Below are positions 1 through 10,859 of a DNA stretch of 64,000 bases, piece by piece; positions within the stretch are counted from its first letter, which is position 1; each line of letters begins with the position of its first letter. This DNA comes from Camellia lanceoleosa. Lineage: Eukaryota > Streptophyta > Magnoliopsida > Ericales > Theaceae. Below the pieces are notes generated by a model. The model had not been told where the DNA came from. It did not search any database and saw only the letters and a program-made list of their open reading frames with translations. The stretch covers positions 206,729,870 to 206,793,869 of the forward strand of contig CM045761.1 of NCBI GenBank assembly GCA_025200525.1. The letters are read 5' to 3'. The position numbers were made by a program, and so were the translations under genes.

Positions 1-120
1 AAACGAATTATTCCAATTAAAGTTTTTAGTCCCGTCTTACTTTACCATCATCTTATCATCTCAATTAATATCCCAAAATAAGGTAAGGACATTTCAAATA
101 CACTAAGAAGAACATAAAAA
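1..120. other. Unassigned AT-rich sequence
   Basis: AT-rich sequence with no gene and no resemblance to the 5' ends of the other LTRs in the window, which start with TGTAGACACC. It is probably the flank or a second insertion that cut away the left end of the LTR that follows. The exact breakpoint is not visible; it lies somewhere around 110-150. Confidence 0.4.
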
Positions 121-161
121 ATGAGTCCACATGCTTCAGAATCAAACTTACCCAGGCGACC

Positions 162-335
162 CGCTCGAGCGCCCAACCTTGCGCCCGAGCGCGCAGACCA
201 ACAAAGTCGTCCGCTCGAGCGTAAACTCCCCCGCTCGAGCGGAGAACCACAACTCCCAGAATCTCAGGCCGTCTGAAAAAAATTGCTGGAAACCCCAAAA
301 GTCCACTCGAGCGGCCACTCCTCCGCTCGAGCGGA
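162..335. promoter_or_regulatory. Cluster of CGCTCGAGCG palindromes in L1 U3
   Basis: Six exact or near copies of the palindrome CGCTCGAGCG occur within 175 bp, just upstream of the leader. The other LTRs carry GGCCGG-type words at this place (6464-6580, 8245-8355, 23445-23555). A role as a protein-binding array upstream of the LTR promoter is inferred from position and symmetry only. Confidence 0.5.
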
Positions 336-2045
336 GGAAAGGATTTCTGGGTCGTTACACTACCACACCTTACTTCGACTTTGAGGGACTTAGAGGGTCT
401 TTTCTTGAGTTTTTGGACTGGTTTTGATCAGAAGAAGGTGGCTGGACTTGTTGTACTTGAGGTGTTCTTCAAAGGTAACACTTTTGCTTTTGTTTCCCCA
501 ATCTTGCATTGACTTTTGACCTACTTTGCATACTGATTTGAGATTTGTGTATAACTAAAAAAAGTCTTGTATTTGCATGCTTAAGATCTTTCATTAAGGT
601 CATTTTGGTGTTGGGGGTCGACCTCCCCCTCTTAGGCCTTGTTTGGCCCCTTTTGTGCTCTCTTTGTTAGGCTTTGAGGACTTCGGTGTATTGGCCTCCT
701 CACCACTGAAATCCAGTGGATTTTCAGTGGTGAAAAAAGGGTTTTGAAGTCTTGCATAGGGGAGGGACACCCCTCTCCCTTTGTCTCTCTTTTGTCCTCA
801 TTTTTGACTCATAATGGTGGCATGCATGAGTAGTTGTCCTTGGCTCTATTTTAGAGGTCATTTGGGGTTTATTTGACATATCTTATCTCTATTCCATGCT
901 GGTTTGTTGGCCTTTTGCATGCACCATACACTTGCCTTGCATTCCCCCATTTTGCCTAGAAATGCATCTAGCCATTAGACCATCATGCTTGCATATTTTT
1001 GCCTAGCTTTGTGAAGCTTTTGGTCATGATTTATCATGTTTAAGGTCTGTTGGGTGCTGTTTTGGTCGTATTTGATATGCTTTGTATGGCCCTTTTGTAT
1101 TCTAGCATGCTAGCATCGGGCGTGTGAGTCCTTAGTATGCATTAGCTATGCTATTTCAACGATTTGGAATCATTTAACATGCTATTTCAGTCCCTATACC
1201 ATGCTTACATGTCTCCATTTATCATCTCATTCATGCCTTGAAGAGTTGGCCTTTCATGACTAGGAATAGGCCATTGCGCATAGCCCTATGTTTAAGGCTT
1301 TGGGGCTGCCATATCAGGGTATTTGGGGCTTATTTTGCATGTTAAAATTCTGTTTTGGTTGTATGGTTCATGCCATGTTTGCTTGAGGTAGGGGTAGTAG
1401 AATGCCCCTTTGTTATACCTTAGCTTTGGGCCTCTTTGACTTGCATGTTTGTTGAGCATTTTGTCCATCATTTGGGATGCTTTTGGCCACTGTTTTGGGG
1501 TGGGCTGAGGTCTGCCCCTTCATGGTTTAAGTCCACCATTGTTTACTTGTCACATGTTTGTTGCATGTTTGATTCATGATGGGTTGTCAGATACTAGTTC
1601 TTTTGCATGCTTGCCATGACATGTTGCATTGCCTTTGGCATGCCTTGAATCTTAATCTCATGTTGCATCTTTGAGCCATGTTTGCATAAACATGCATTGC
1701 ATTGCTTGGTTTGGGGGTGTCGAACCAAGTGTGAGAATTGAGAAGTGTTCATACTCCAAGTGATGTAACACGTCTCAACTCTCGGTCACCGAGGCCCTTG
1801 ACTTTGACATGATAGGGTCTTGGTATTCATTTGTGTGTTGCATGCATTTTAATTGAATTGCAACCTTGATCTCTTAGGCCATCATGCATCAAAATGCACA
1901 ATTGATGGCCCAAGGATTGAGGGCCATGCTCCCTTGAGTCCACTGCATGATAGGGAGTGTGACCATGCTTACATTTGCTTGAAATTCCATGCCATACACT
2001 GCATCGCTTTCTTCTTTGTCAAAAACCAGTTCTGCAGGAATTTTT

Positions 2046-2114
2046 GGCCGATCGGCCTTTTATAGTGCCGACCGGCCATGGATGAATGGCCGATAGCATG
2101 AAGTCCAGCCGATG
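2046..2114. promoter_or_regulatory. Mid-LTR GGCCGATCGGCC cluster of L1
   Basis: A perfect 12-bp palindrome GGCCGATCGGCC at 2046-2057 is followed by GCCGACCGGCC, GGCCGATAG and GCCGATGG. It lies about 100 bp before the CAGAGGCAGCG block, exactly where B's LTRs carry their mid-LTR clusters. Function unknown. Confidence 0.5.
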
Positions 2115-3465
2115 GACATTTTCCATAGCTGGTGTGTATTTTCTCTCTAGCGGTGGTGCTCTCTGATGTCGAGGAATGTGTCCCAAGACTTTGGCGGTTT
2201 TGAAGCGAGGTGTAAACAGAGGCAGCGGTGGCATGGTATGGGTTTTCCGAGCGAAATAGACTCAAGCATGCATCATTCGCGCATTCCAAGGCGGGACTGT
2301 GGCCTTTTCTCTCCTGCATTTATTTTATTAATTAGGAGTTTTGTAATATTTAATTTGTAATAATTAATTTAGTATTATTTATTCAGACTGTAATATTTAT
2401 TCGGACCCTCCGAGCGAGGGCAAATGTGTAATAAGTGTGCGTGCGTGTATGCATGTCTTCCAATCCCACGTCTTTCTTCCCTTTTATTTACCTGCTTATG
2501 ATGGTAGGCTAGGGCATATTTAAATTAGCATACCTTATGCTATGTACGCGTGCATCCATGCATTTGTCTTGCATGCACCGGGCTCTGTGCATCATACTAA
2601 CTGCATTATATTTCAATTCCAAGTTGAATACATGTTATTTGTAGCATCTCATATGCCATCTTAGATTAGCCGAGCCTATTCTAGCTGCATTTTGCCTGTG
2701 TTGCATTAGTCATCTTAAAATGAACTAGGATCATGCATTGATTACTAACTAGTTTCTGTTTTGGCTTGGAGTACTAGGTGAGCATTTATGCTTTAGCATC
2801 CTTGTGTGTGAGTGACTGCCATGATAGCATGCTTACCATGAGGCTAGTTGCTTATATGATACAACTGCCTGAATGCCTGTGGGTGGAGGTTGGATTGTTT
2901 GAGATGGAACAACTCATTGAAATCCGTATTTTAGCCTACTTGCGAGTAGCCAATTCCAAAAGCGTTTTTCAAACAAACGGATATGCAATATTTTGTTCCA
3001 AATTAGGCGATCTAGTCTATACTTGTTTGCTGTGCGCATAACATAGTAATTCTAGACTAATAACAGGAATAAGAGCATATAATGTTTTCAAAACAAGATA
3101 TCACGGTTAGTAGAGGCCGATCTTTGATCGAGCGAGAGGGGGTGCTCATAGCTGACCTTCCTCAATCGTACCCAAGTTCCCGAGCCGAGGCAACTTTGGT
3201 GATGACGGACACGTGGCCTTTGGCACCGAGTCAGGGTTTCCTAAATTCCCCATTTAAAAAATATTTAGGTGGCAACTCTGTATCTGGCAAAGCAGTCCAT
3301 GTTTGGCACTTCTTTTCAAAAACCTGTTTTCTCAAAACGATTCGCCAGATTTGGACTCTTTGGTTCAGATTAAGAACCGTGACAATTTGAGTCCGAACTG
3401 TAGTAGACCCACAAATGAACAGAACGGGGGAGTTCATCCTCCCGGGGCGTTCGGGGACGTCTACA

Positions 3466-3623
3466 CGTACCGTCAGTGGTAGCGATTCTAGCTTTGCCTC
3501 AGGCTCGAACTTCGCCTCCAGGTTGGCCTCAAGATCAGCTATTAGCTCCTCTACCTCGGGAATAGGTGGAACCATTGGGGGAATATCTGGAGGAGTCCCA
3601 TCATGAGGAATCTCATCCGTCAT
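3466..3623 (-). pseudogene. First-exon fragment of antisense gene in element A
   Basis: Reading leftward from an ATG at 3623, the frame begins MTDEIPHDG and continues with a Pro/Glu-rich stretch until it runs into the LTR end at 3465. The start matches the first exon of the antisense PMD gene in element B (MADDIPVGG at 20624), and the upstream 450 bp also align, including the TATA box. This is therefore the 5' end of a related PMD gene; the remaining exons are absent. Beyond MTDEIPHDG the residues differ strongly from B's exon 1, so the copy is from a diverged subfamily. It cannot make a functional protein. Confidence 0.65.
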
Positions 3624-3639
3624 CTGGAAATGGGTGTGA

Positions 3640-4110
3640 ACTAGGTGAAAAAGTGAAGAAAAAGGGTAAACTTAGAAAAAGTCAAACCCTAGGAGAGAGA
3701 AATTGAGGAAAAAGTCAAAGCTGGGAAAAGTGCACAAAACTTGAGAGAAACTCGAGGGGAACAAGCCTAGAATGGTGGAAATGAGGAAAGGAGCACCGAA
3801 ATCAAATTTCAATCGGTTCAAAATGAAGGAAACAAAGGGGGTTTAGCGAATCAACTTTGTGTGAGGCATTAGAAAACGCGTAGAAATCACAAATCCAGAG
3901 TGAAGGAGTGCCTAGAGAGAGAGGGAAGAAGATTTTGGCCCTAGAGAAGTGAGGAAATGAGCCTTAGAGGCTCATATTTAAAGACTCGAGCCAAAAAGTC
4001 ACATTTGCTGCCATCGATGGCCGGCAGGTGGCTGGCAAGGTCCACTGGTGGCTGGCAAGGTCCACCAGTGGTCGGCACTTGGCCGGCAGCCTCCCCTTGT
4101 GGCCAGCAGG
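3640..4110 (-). promoter_or_regulatory. Promoter region of A's antisense gene with TATA and GGCCGGC array
   Basis: The region aligns with B's antisense promoter (20650-21150): a purine-rich leader with the shared GGTTCAAAATG and CCTAGAGAGAGAGG blocks, then a TATA-like TTTAAATATGA (minus strand, 3973-3983). Immediately upstream of that box in the minus sense are clustered GGCCGGC/GGCTGGC words at 4012-4110. The same spelling (ATCGATGGCCGGCAGGTGG) recurs in the mid part of A's own 3' LTR at 27338-27356. That it drives transcription of the antisense gene is inferred. Confidence 0.5.
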
Positions 4111-4388
4111 TGTCCTTTGGCCTCCCTTGTGGTCTTGATGCTGTTTTGTGTCTTTGGTTTCCAAGAAATGCAGGGGCAATTCACTATTTGGTTCAATTTG
4201 TCTCTACGAAAGCTTTAAACTGTGTTTTTCGGTGCATGATGTTCGTCACTTGTCAACATGAACGAAGTGTATCCTTTAAACATATAGTAACTCTTCCGGG
4301 AGGTAAATCGGAAGTTTGCTATTGAATTTTTTTTTGGTCAAATTATGCTTTTTGTCCAGTGCATAAATATGAATTTCTTCACTGTTGA

Positions 4389-4640
4389 TTGAATATGCAT
4401 TTTATTTCTTTTCGTAGAACATGCATTTCATATATGTTGTTACATAAAACATGCATTTCACGCATATTGCATGTACGTCTTGCACCCACTCTTGAATTAC
4501 ACATAGAATATGCTTCTGGTTATTTGTTTCACATAGAACATGCCATTGCCATTGTATTTTGGTTGTTTGTCTTGCACGAAACATGCATTCTTATTGTATC
4601 GCACTTGTTAAGTTTCTTTCTAATACATGCACAATATTGT
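4389..4640. repeat. Degenerate CATGCATTTC repeats
   Basis: Repeated ACATGCATTTCA-like words alternate with ACATAGAA-type words between the antisense promoter and the 80-bp array. Similar CATTGTCATGCATTTC words form a long array at the equivalent place in element B (21411-22220). Confidence 0.55.
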
Positions 4641-4700
4641 GTGTACGGTTCATTTAGAGGAGTTCTAGGTAAAATCATTCATGCCCTTCGAATCGTATCC

Positions 4701-5790
4701 TTTTACTCTTCCTCCTCTCGTGTGAGACGTGTTAGGATTGCAAATCGGTTAAAAATATTCAGATGCGTCCCGGTGTTCACACCACCCCTTCCTCCTCTCG
4801 TGTGAGACGCGTTAGGATTACAAATCAGTTAAAAACATTCAGGTGCATCCCGGTATTCACACCACCCATTCCTCCTCTTGTGTGAGGCGCGTTAGGATTG
4901 CAAATCGGTTAAAAACATTTAGGTGCGTCCCAGTGTTCACACCACCCATTCCTCCTCTCGCGTGAGACGTGTTAGGATTGCAAATTGATTAAAAACATTC
5001 GGGTGCATCCCGATGTTCACACCACCCCTTTCTCCTCTCGCATGAGACGTGTTAGGATTGCAAATCGGTTAAAAACATTCGGGTGCGTTCCGGTATTCAC
5101 ACCACCCCTTCTTCCTCTCGCATGAGACGCGTTAGGATTGCAAATCGGTTAGAAACATTCGGGTGTGTCCTGGCGTTCACACCACCCCTTCAATTAAAAA
5201 CATTCGGGTGCGTCTCGGTGTTCACACCCCCTTCCTCCTCTCACGTGAGACGCGTTAGGATTGTAAATCGGTTAAAAACATTCAAGTGTGTCCCAGTGCT
5301 TACACAACCCTTCCTCCTCTCGTGTGAGGTGCATTAGAATTGCAAATCGATTAAAAACATTCATGTGCGTCCCAGTGTTCACACCACCCCTTCCTCCTCT
5401 CGCGTGAGACGCATTAGGATTGCAAATCAATTAAAAACATTCGGGTGCATCCCGATGTTCGCAGCACCCCTTCGGTTAAAAACATTCGGTGCGTTCCGGT
5501 GTTCACACCATCCCTTCCTCCTCTCGCGTGAGACGCATTAAGATTGCAAATCGGTTAAAAACATCCGGGTACGTCCCGGTGTTCACACCACTCTTCCTTC
5601 TCTCACGTAAGACATGTTAGGATTTCAAATCGGTTAAAAACATTCGGGTACGTCTCGGTGTTCACACCACTCTTCCTCCTCTCGCGTAAGACATGTTAGG
5701 ATTTCAAATCAATTAAAAACATTTGGGTGCACCCGGTGTTCACACCATCCTTTTTCTCCTTCCACGTGCAATGCATTAGGATCTCGGTTG
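4701..5790. repeat. 80-bp tandem repeat array in the 3' region of element A
   Basis: The anchor CCTCCTCTCG recurs at 4711, 4791, 4871, 4951, 5031 and 5111, an exact 80-bp period; later copies are shortened or interrupted. About 13 units are present. Each has the order GTGAGACGYGTTAGGATTGCA, AATCGGTTAAAAACATTCGG, then a TGTTCACACCACCCC block. The array lies between the antisense gene and the PPT. Tat-lineage elements are known for hypervariable tandem repeats here that can seed satellites. Confidence 0.9.
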
Positions 5791-6271
5791 AGACCTCGGG
5801 TGTGCCTGATGGTTATGTCGCTCTTCGCCTTTCCTGCGCGACGTGTAGTTAAGCTTGCTTAATTTTCTTACATCCTTTCTACATGAAATGTGGTTTGGCT
5901 CGTGTTTCTCACGCGTGGCGTGTTTATTTACTTACTTTTTTTCATGATTGGAATTGCTGTGCCTTGTTTCAGTTTATTTAAGTGTGGCATTTTCTTTGCA
6001 TTGTATTTGCATTCAAATGTTTCATTGCACAGCCTCATTGCGTGATCATAAGTTATGTTCTTGTATTATGCATGTCATTTTCATTTTGCCCCAGAACTAC
6101 GCTGGTTTGATTCCTTGCAAAGGGATACGTAGGCAGCCTGCATGCGCAACCATTTATTTTTGTCTTGATTGTTTGTCTAAGTCTTACGGCCTTGCCAAAA
6201 TGGATCGTCTCTGGACTTTGACATTCACTCACATCATTTCATGACTTCGAGTTCTGTCAAAAAGGGGCAAC
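5791..6271 (+). other. Conserved 3' untranslated region and PPT of element A
   Basis: This block aligns with 22865-23205 of element B (shared TTACATCCTTTCT, GATCATAAGTTATG, TTGTCTAAGTCTT and CGAGTTCTGTCAAA words). It contains a hairpin-forming CTACG...CGTAG pair (6097-6132) and ends in the polypurine tract AAAAAGGGG (6259-6267), four bases before the LTR start. The PPT primes plus-strand synthesis in LTR retrotransposons. Confidence 0.75.
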
Positions 6272-8007
6272 TGTAGACACCCAATTTTTGACAGCCCTTT
6301 AAAACTTGGATGTCCTCACAGGTACATCCGATGATGAGTCCGTTTGCTCACCAAATGCTCGAAGTCCTCAGCGAAACGCCACAACTTTGAGCTTTTCAAA
6401 CCTTGCATCCTTTTTGTCTCATTTTTGGACCAGGCCTTTATCTTTCTAGCCTGTAACCTGTGGTGGCCTATCGGCCATCCCTAGAGGCTTCCGGCCATCA
6501 TTTTTGGTCTACTGGCCATTGATGTGCCTTGCCGGCCACCAATGATGCCTCGTCAGCTACCATTGATGGCCGGCCAGCCACCAGTGTTTTCTGCAGATAT
6601 TTTATGTCAGCTGTGCCAACTATTTGCACAGATGCTTGTATCTATCCACACATGGAGCGCTGGATCTCCTTGTATAGATTTCATGTTTTCTATATATATG
6701 GACCCCCTCTCTCTACAATTCTCTTTCTCTTTACAAATTCTCTACACTTTTACCTACAATTCCTACACTCTTGGCTATACACCCTTAACCAAATCCTCTC
6801 ATCTCTAAGCTGAGGTGTTCTTGAGCTTGGTTTAAGCTCTAGAAGGTGTGTTTGCTTGGAATTGTTGCTTGGAATCACTCTTCTCTTCGAGAGGTATAAT
6901 ACTAGCTTTGTTAGTTTGCTTTATATACTTGTATTCCTATCTTTTTTTCATGTTTTGGGCTGTTTTTGAGATGTAAAAAAACTCTATTTTTATGGGCTGA
7001 AATTGGTGTTTTTGGCCATTTAAGGTTGGGGGTGGTTCATCCCTCTTCATTCCTTGTTGTTAAGGCCATTCCACCTTTGTTTCCCATTTTCAAACCATGT
7101 TTTTTTGGGCCATTAAACACTGATTTTCAGAGTATTTTCAGTGGTGAAAATCATGTCTTGAAGTCCAAATTTGGAGAGGTTAGCCTCCCTTCCTTGTGTC
7201 TTATTTGCTAGCCTAGTTGGTGCCATGCTTTAGCTTATTTTTCTAGCTTGTTGTAGCTTTATTCCAGCATGCTTTAGGCTATATTTTGGACTGTTTTAAC
7301 TCTGTTTTGGGTTGGTTATTGCATTTGAGTCTTATATTGCATAGTTTTAGTGTAATATTCCTCACAAGCTTGGTGTTTTAAGCCTTTAGACACTACTTCT
7401 TTGAGTTGATTGTGTGTTTTTGGTGCTTTTTATACTTAATTTCAGCACTAATCATCTCTGCAATCTCCCTCCTTTCTTGGCTTTTAATTTTGCTTTGAAA
7501 GTGGTTTCAAGGCACTTGTTTGCCTAAGTGTGGAATTGAGGTTTCATACTTAATGGTTTAATCCCTTAGGGGGTTCATTACCAACGGTATGAGACTTCTT
7601 TCATACTCAAAGTAACTTGTGTCTTGAGCTATTTTTTCCATTAGAGGACTTTAATTCACCTTTTGGACATAATTTGATTAAATGATGGTTAGTAATCTAA
7701 AATGAGTAACTAAAACTTGGGATTAAAAGTGAGTAAGATAATAACTTGTGTGTTCAATCTGACGTTAATTGAACACAAGGAAAATTGGGACATTTCATAC
7801 GTAAAGTGATGAAATGTCTCGAGTTTCCTAGGTCTCTATTATCCTTGATCATGCATGATAGGGTGATGGTTTTGTGTGTCTCATTTTGCATTTATTGAAC
7901 TTGCACCTCTTGAATCACAAGCCATCATGCAATGAAATTTCTTGAGTTGGTGGTTTGTAGCTTAAATTCGCCTTTCCTTGGAATTGTTCATGAAAAGGGG
8001 GGGTAAG
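6272..8007 (+). mobile_element. 3' LTR of element A (A2), 5' part
   Basis: Starts TGTAGACACCC directly after the PPT, so it is a 3' LTR. U3 contains GGCCGGCC-type words (6464-6580), then a TATA box (CTATATATATGG, 6690-6701) and a leader ending in a splice-donor-like GAG|GTATAA at 6893/6894. At 8007 it is interrupted by element B and resumes at 27238; the last five bases here (GTAAG) are the target duplication. The two halves join in the same order as the uninterrupted LTRs of B. Confidence 0.8.
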
Positions 8008-8244
8008 TGTAGACACCCCATTTTTGACCGTCCTCAAGACTTGGACGTCACCATTTGAACACTCGGTGATCATCCATGTTCGTGTTCATCTTGAGTTCTC
8101 AGAGGTCTTGGTCGCGCGCCTTGCCTCAAGACCTCTCGACTTGTTTGCTTTGTGCTTGGTTATGCACCAAACACTTGTGTTTTTGCTTCTGAGGGCAAGG
8201 AATGGCTTGTTGGCCATCCCCACACCTCACCAGCCTTGGCTTGA

Positions 8245-8355
8245 GGCCACCGGCCCTGTTTTCTTGCTATCGGCCAAAGGTTTTGGCCGGTCGGTAATGG
8301 TTTTGGTCGGCTGGCCATTTTTGCTGGTCAATCGACCACATTTTCTAGCCGACCC
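8245..8355. promoter_or_regulatory. U3 GGCCGGTCGG motif cluster of B 5' LTR
   Basis: Repeated GGCCAC, CGGCC, GGCCGGTCGG and GGTCGGCTGGCC words lie about 130-240 bp upstream of the TATA box. The same words are upstream of the TATA box of the antisense PMD gene (21039-21150). A binding-site role is inferred. Confidence 0.5.
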
Positions 8356-8487
8356 CTTTCCATCTGCTTTTGGAAAATATTTTATGCCATGTATCACGGT
8401 GGCATCCTGTCCCACCCCTCCATACACGTGTATGGAGGGATTTACACCTTGTCTAAGCTTCTCTTAGAAGCTTAGGAATTGGATTTC

Positions 8488-8496
8488 TATAAGAGG
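8488..8496 (+). promoter_or_regulatory. TATA box of B 5' LTR
   Basis: CTATAAGAG in a CT-rich context, followed by a short leader; the identical motif is at 23659-23667 in the 3' LTR. It is the only good TATA candidate between the U3 motif cluster and the splice donor. Confidence 0.6.
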
Positions 8497-10555
8497 AGAG
8501 GCCCTCCTCCTTTCTCACAGGTTCTGAAAATTAGGGTTAGAGAGTTGTATCTATCTATCTCTATATCTCCCTCTCTTCACTCATTTGTGTGTGTATTTGT
8601 GGCCTAAAGTGACTTTTGTTCACACTATTGCACACAAACACCTAGTGTTACACCATCCTTGGTTGCTGAGGCTCTAAGGAGTTGTTTTCAGAGTTCTTGG
8701 GCTGATTTTAATCCAAGGAAGGTGCTGGAGTGGTGTTCTTGAAGAGGTTCTTCAAAGGTAAGAAACTACCTTCTTTATTCCCCATTTTTGAACAAGCTTT
8801 TAATCTATCTTGCATCTGTTTTTAAGCTTTACTTATAACAGATAAAAGTTCTGTTTTTAAGTGCTTAAAATAGTTGTTTAAGATCTCTTTGGTGTTTGGG
8901 GCTGTTTACCCCCTCTTAGGCCTTGTTTGGCCTCTTTTTGTGCCCTTCTTTGTGAGCTTCAGGACCACCTTGTATTGGCCTTCTCACCACTGAAATCCAG
9001 AGGGATTTCAGTGGTGGGGATGGTATTTTGAGGTCCTAAGAAGGAGAGGGCCATCCCCTCTCCTTGTTGTCTTCAATACTTGTCATATTTGCCTCATATG
9101 TGAGCACCTTTTTTAAGTTCATGTTGGCCATGTCTTAGCTGGTATTTGTGGTTGTTTTTCCATGGTATACCTCTGCTTTAAGTTGGTTTAGACATGCCAT
9201 GTATGCTTCATACACTTGCCTTGTAATCCCATGATTTGGCCTTAACATGCATCATGTTGTAACATGTGTTTTTAGCATGAATTTGGCTCAGCTCCATGAA
9301 GCTTCTAGCTTTGTTTTAGCATGCTAGAGGTTTGTTTTTGGTTGTTTTGGTCGTCCATGACTTGCTTTGTATAACTACCATGTAAACTAGCTTATAGGCT
9401 TCGAATGTTGGATCCTCTTGCATACTTAATTTGGATCATTTCAGTGGTTTGGCATCACTTAGAATGTCATTTCAGTTCATATAGTATGCTTGAATACTTG
9501 CATTTATCACCTATTTCATGCCTTGGGTAGTTTGTGTTTTATGCCTCATGAATGTGTCATTGCGTATGCCATCATACTTAGGTATTTGGGATGACGTCTA
9601 AGTGGGTTTTTGGGCTCATTTCCACATGTCATAACTCTGTTTTGGGTCGCTTAAATCATGCCATGTTTGGTTGTATTAGGTGTAGTGCAACACCTCTTTG
9701 ATGGCCTTGCATGCTTCATGTTTTTGCCACTTTGTTTTGGCTTGTTTGGCCTTGGTCATTGCATGTTTTAGGCTTATTTTGCCATGATTTAGAACTATTT
9801 TGGGTTATGCTTGCCATATGCTCTTTGTTTTGTGTAGCATTGGTTCAATTCCCTTGCCTAGTTTTAAGCCTTCAGCCTTAATCATGCATGCTTGGCTTGT
9901 TTATGTGATTTGGCATCACTCTTAGCACCATTTCAGAGCATGTAATGTCGTCACATTTGCATGCTTTCCATTCCTTTTAGGTGTTCTTAAAAGTTGTCTT
10001 TCTATGCTTAAGTGTTAGGCCAATTGGCATGCATGTTTGTATGTACTCTTGTCCTCATTTCCATAGCATTTTGGCCACTGTTTTGGACCTATTAGGGAGC
10101 TGTCCATCTTGGTGTAAGTCCATCATTTGCATGTTGTTGCATGCTTGCCTTGTATGTTGTTGCATACTTGGGCCCATTGCATATTGTCGTATGCTTAAGT
10201 CGCATTTAGCATGCTTGTTAGCTTGCATTTTGCTATGTGTTTGATATGTCATCACATGCTTGTATGTTTGCATGCTTGTTCACATGCTCACATTGCATTA
10301 GTTTACTTGCATGTCTAGGTTGCATAGCATTGTGCATGTTCGCATTCCTTGCCTCTTGATAAATCATGATAGAGGATTAGGATCTATTGTGTGTTTGTGT
10401 ACATTTCATTTGACATTGAAGTTGCACACTTGACCTCTTTGATCATCATGCATTGGAATGCGTGATCGATGATCCGAGGGTCGAGGATTACACTCCCTTG
10501 AGTTCATAAAATGATAGGGAAGGTGGTCGTGCGTACATTGCTTTGAAAATGCATT

Positions 10556-10859
10556 GCCATGCTCTGTTTGTCCTCTGCTGCAGCAAAATAGGATTCTGCA
10601 GGAAAAGATGGTCGGTCGGCCATCTTCACTGCTAGTCGGCCACACATTCATGGCCGAGAGCCAAATTTGTGGCCGATGACCAATTTCCCATGGTCGGTGA
10701 CCAGTTTGCCATGCTCTGTTTGTCTTCTGTTGCAACAAAATAGGATTCTGCAGGAAAAGATGGTCGGTCGGCTATCTTCACTGCCCGCCGGCCACACATT
10801 CATGGCCGAGAGCCAAATTTGTGGCCGATGACCAGTTTCCCATGGCCGGTGACCTCATC
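10556..10859. repeat. 152-bp tandem duplication carrying the mid-LTR motif cluster
   Basis: The block starting GCCATGCTCTG at 10556 is repeated from 10708 with a few changes. Each unit carries GGTCGGTCGG, CGGCCACACATTCATGGCC and TGGCCGATGACC words. The 3' LTR has a single copy (from about 25727), so the duplication arose after insertion, or was lost from the other LTR. Confidence 0.8.

Larger units (their letters stand above)
121..3465 (+). mobile_element. Left-truncated Tat/Ogre-type LTR (L1)
   Basis: This stretch follows the two LTRs of element B from the U3 motif cluster to the end: the leader with a splice donor (474/475), the CACTGAAATCCA block near 705, the CATGC-rich middle, the CAGAGGCAGCG block near 2218, the CTTTTATTTA block near 2480, the GCCGAGCC block near 2667 and the closing GGGGACGTCTACA. 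The first ~200 bp of U3, with TGTAGACACC, is missing. It reads closer to B's LTRs than to A2, so L1 and A2 are probably not a pair from one element. No PBS follows at 3466; instead an antisense exon fragment begins, so this is a solo LTR, a 3' LTR or a recombination product. It encodes no protein. Confidence 0.75.

Noticed and set aside
131..427. 98-codon plus-strand frame at the left end
   Set aside because: Covers the CGCTCGAGCG cluster in the LTR U3; open by GC composition, with no homology to a known family.
4701..5790. Regular 80-bp repeats as a CRISPR array
   Set aside because: Plant context, whole 80-bp units repeat with no unique spacers, and the array sits in the 3' region of a retrotransposon.
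8024..8467. 147-codon frame in B's LTR, with a similar one at 23030-23437
   Set aside because: Lies in U3 upstream of the TATA box of a non-coding LTR; no family resemblance, and the opposite strand is also partly open.
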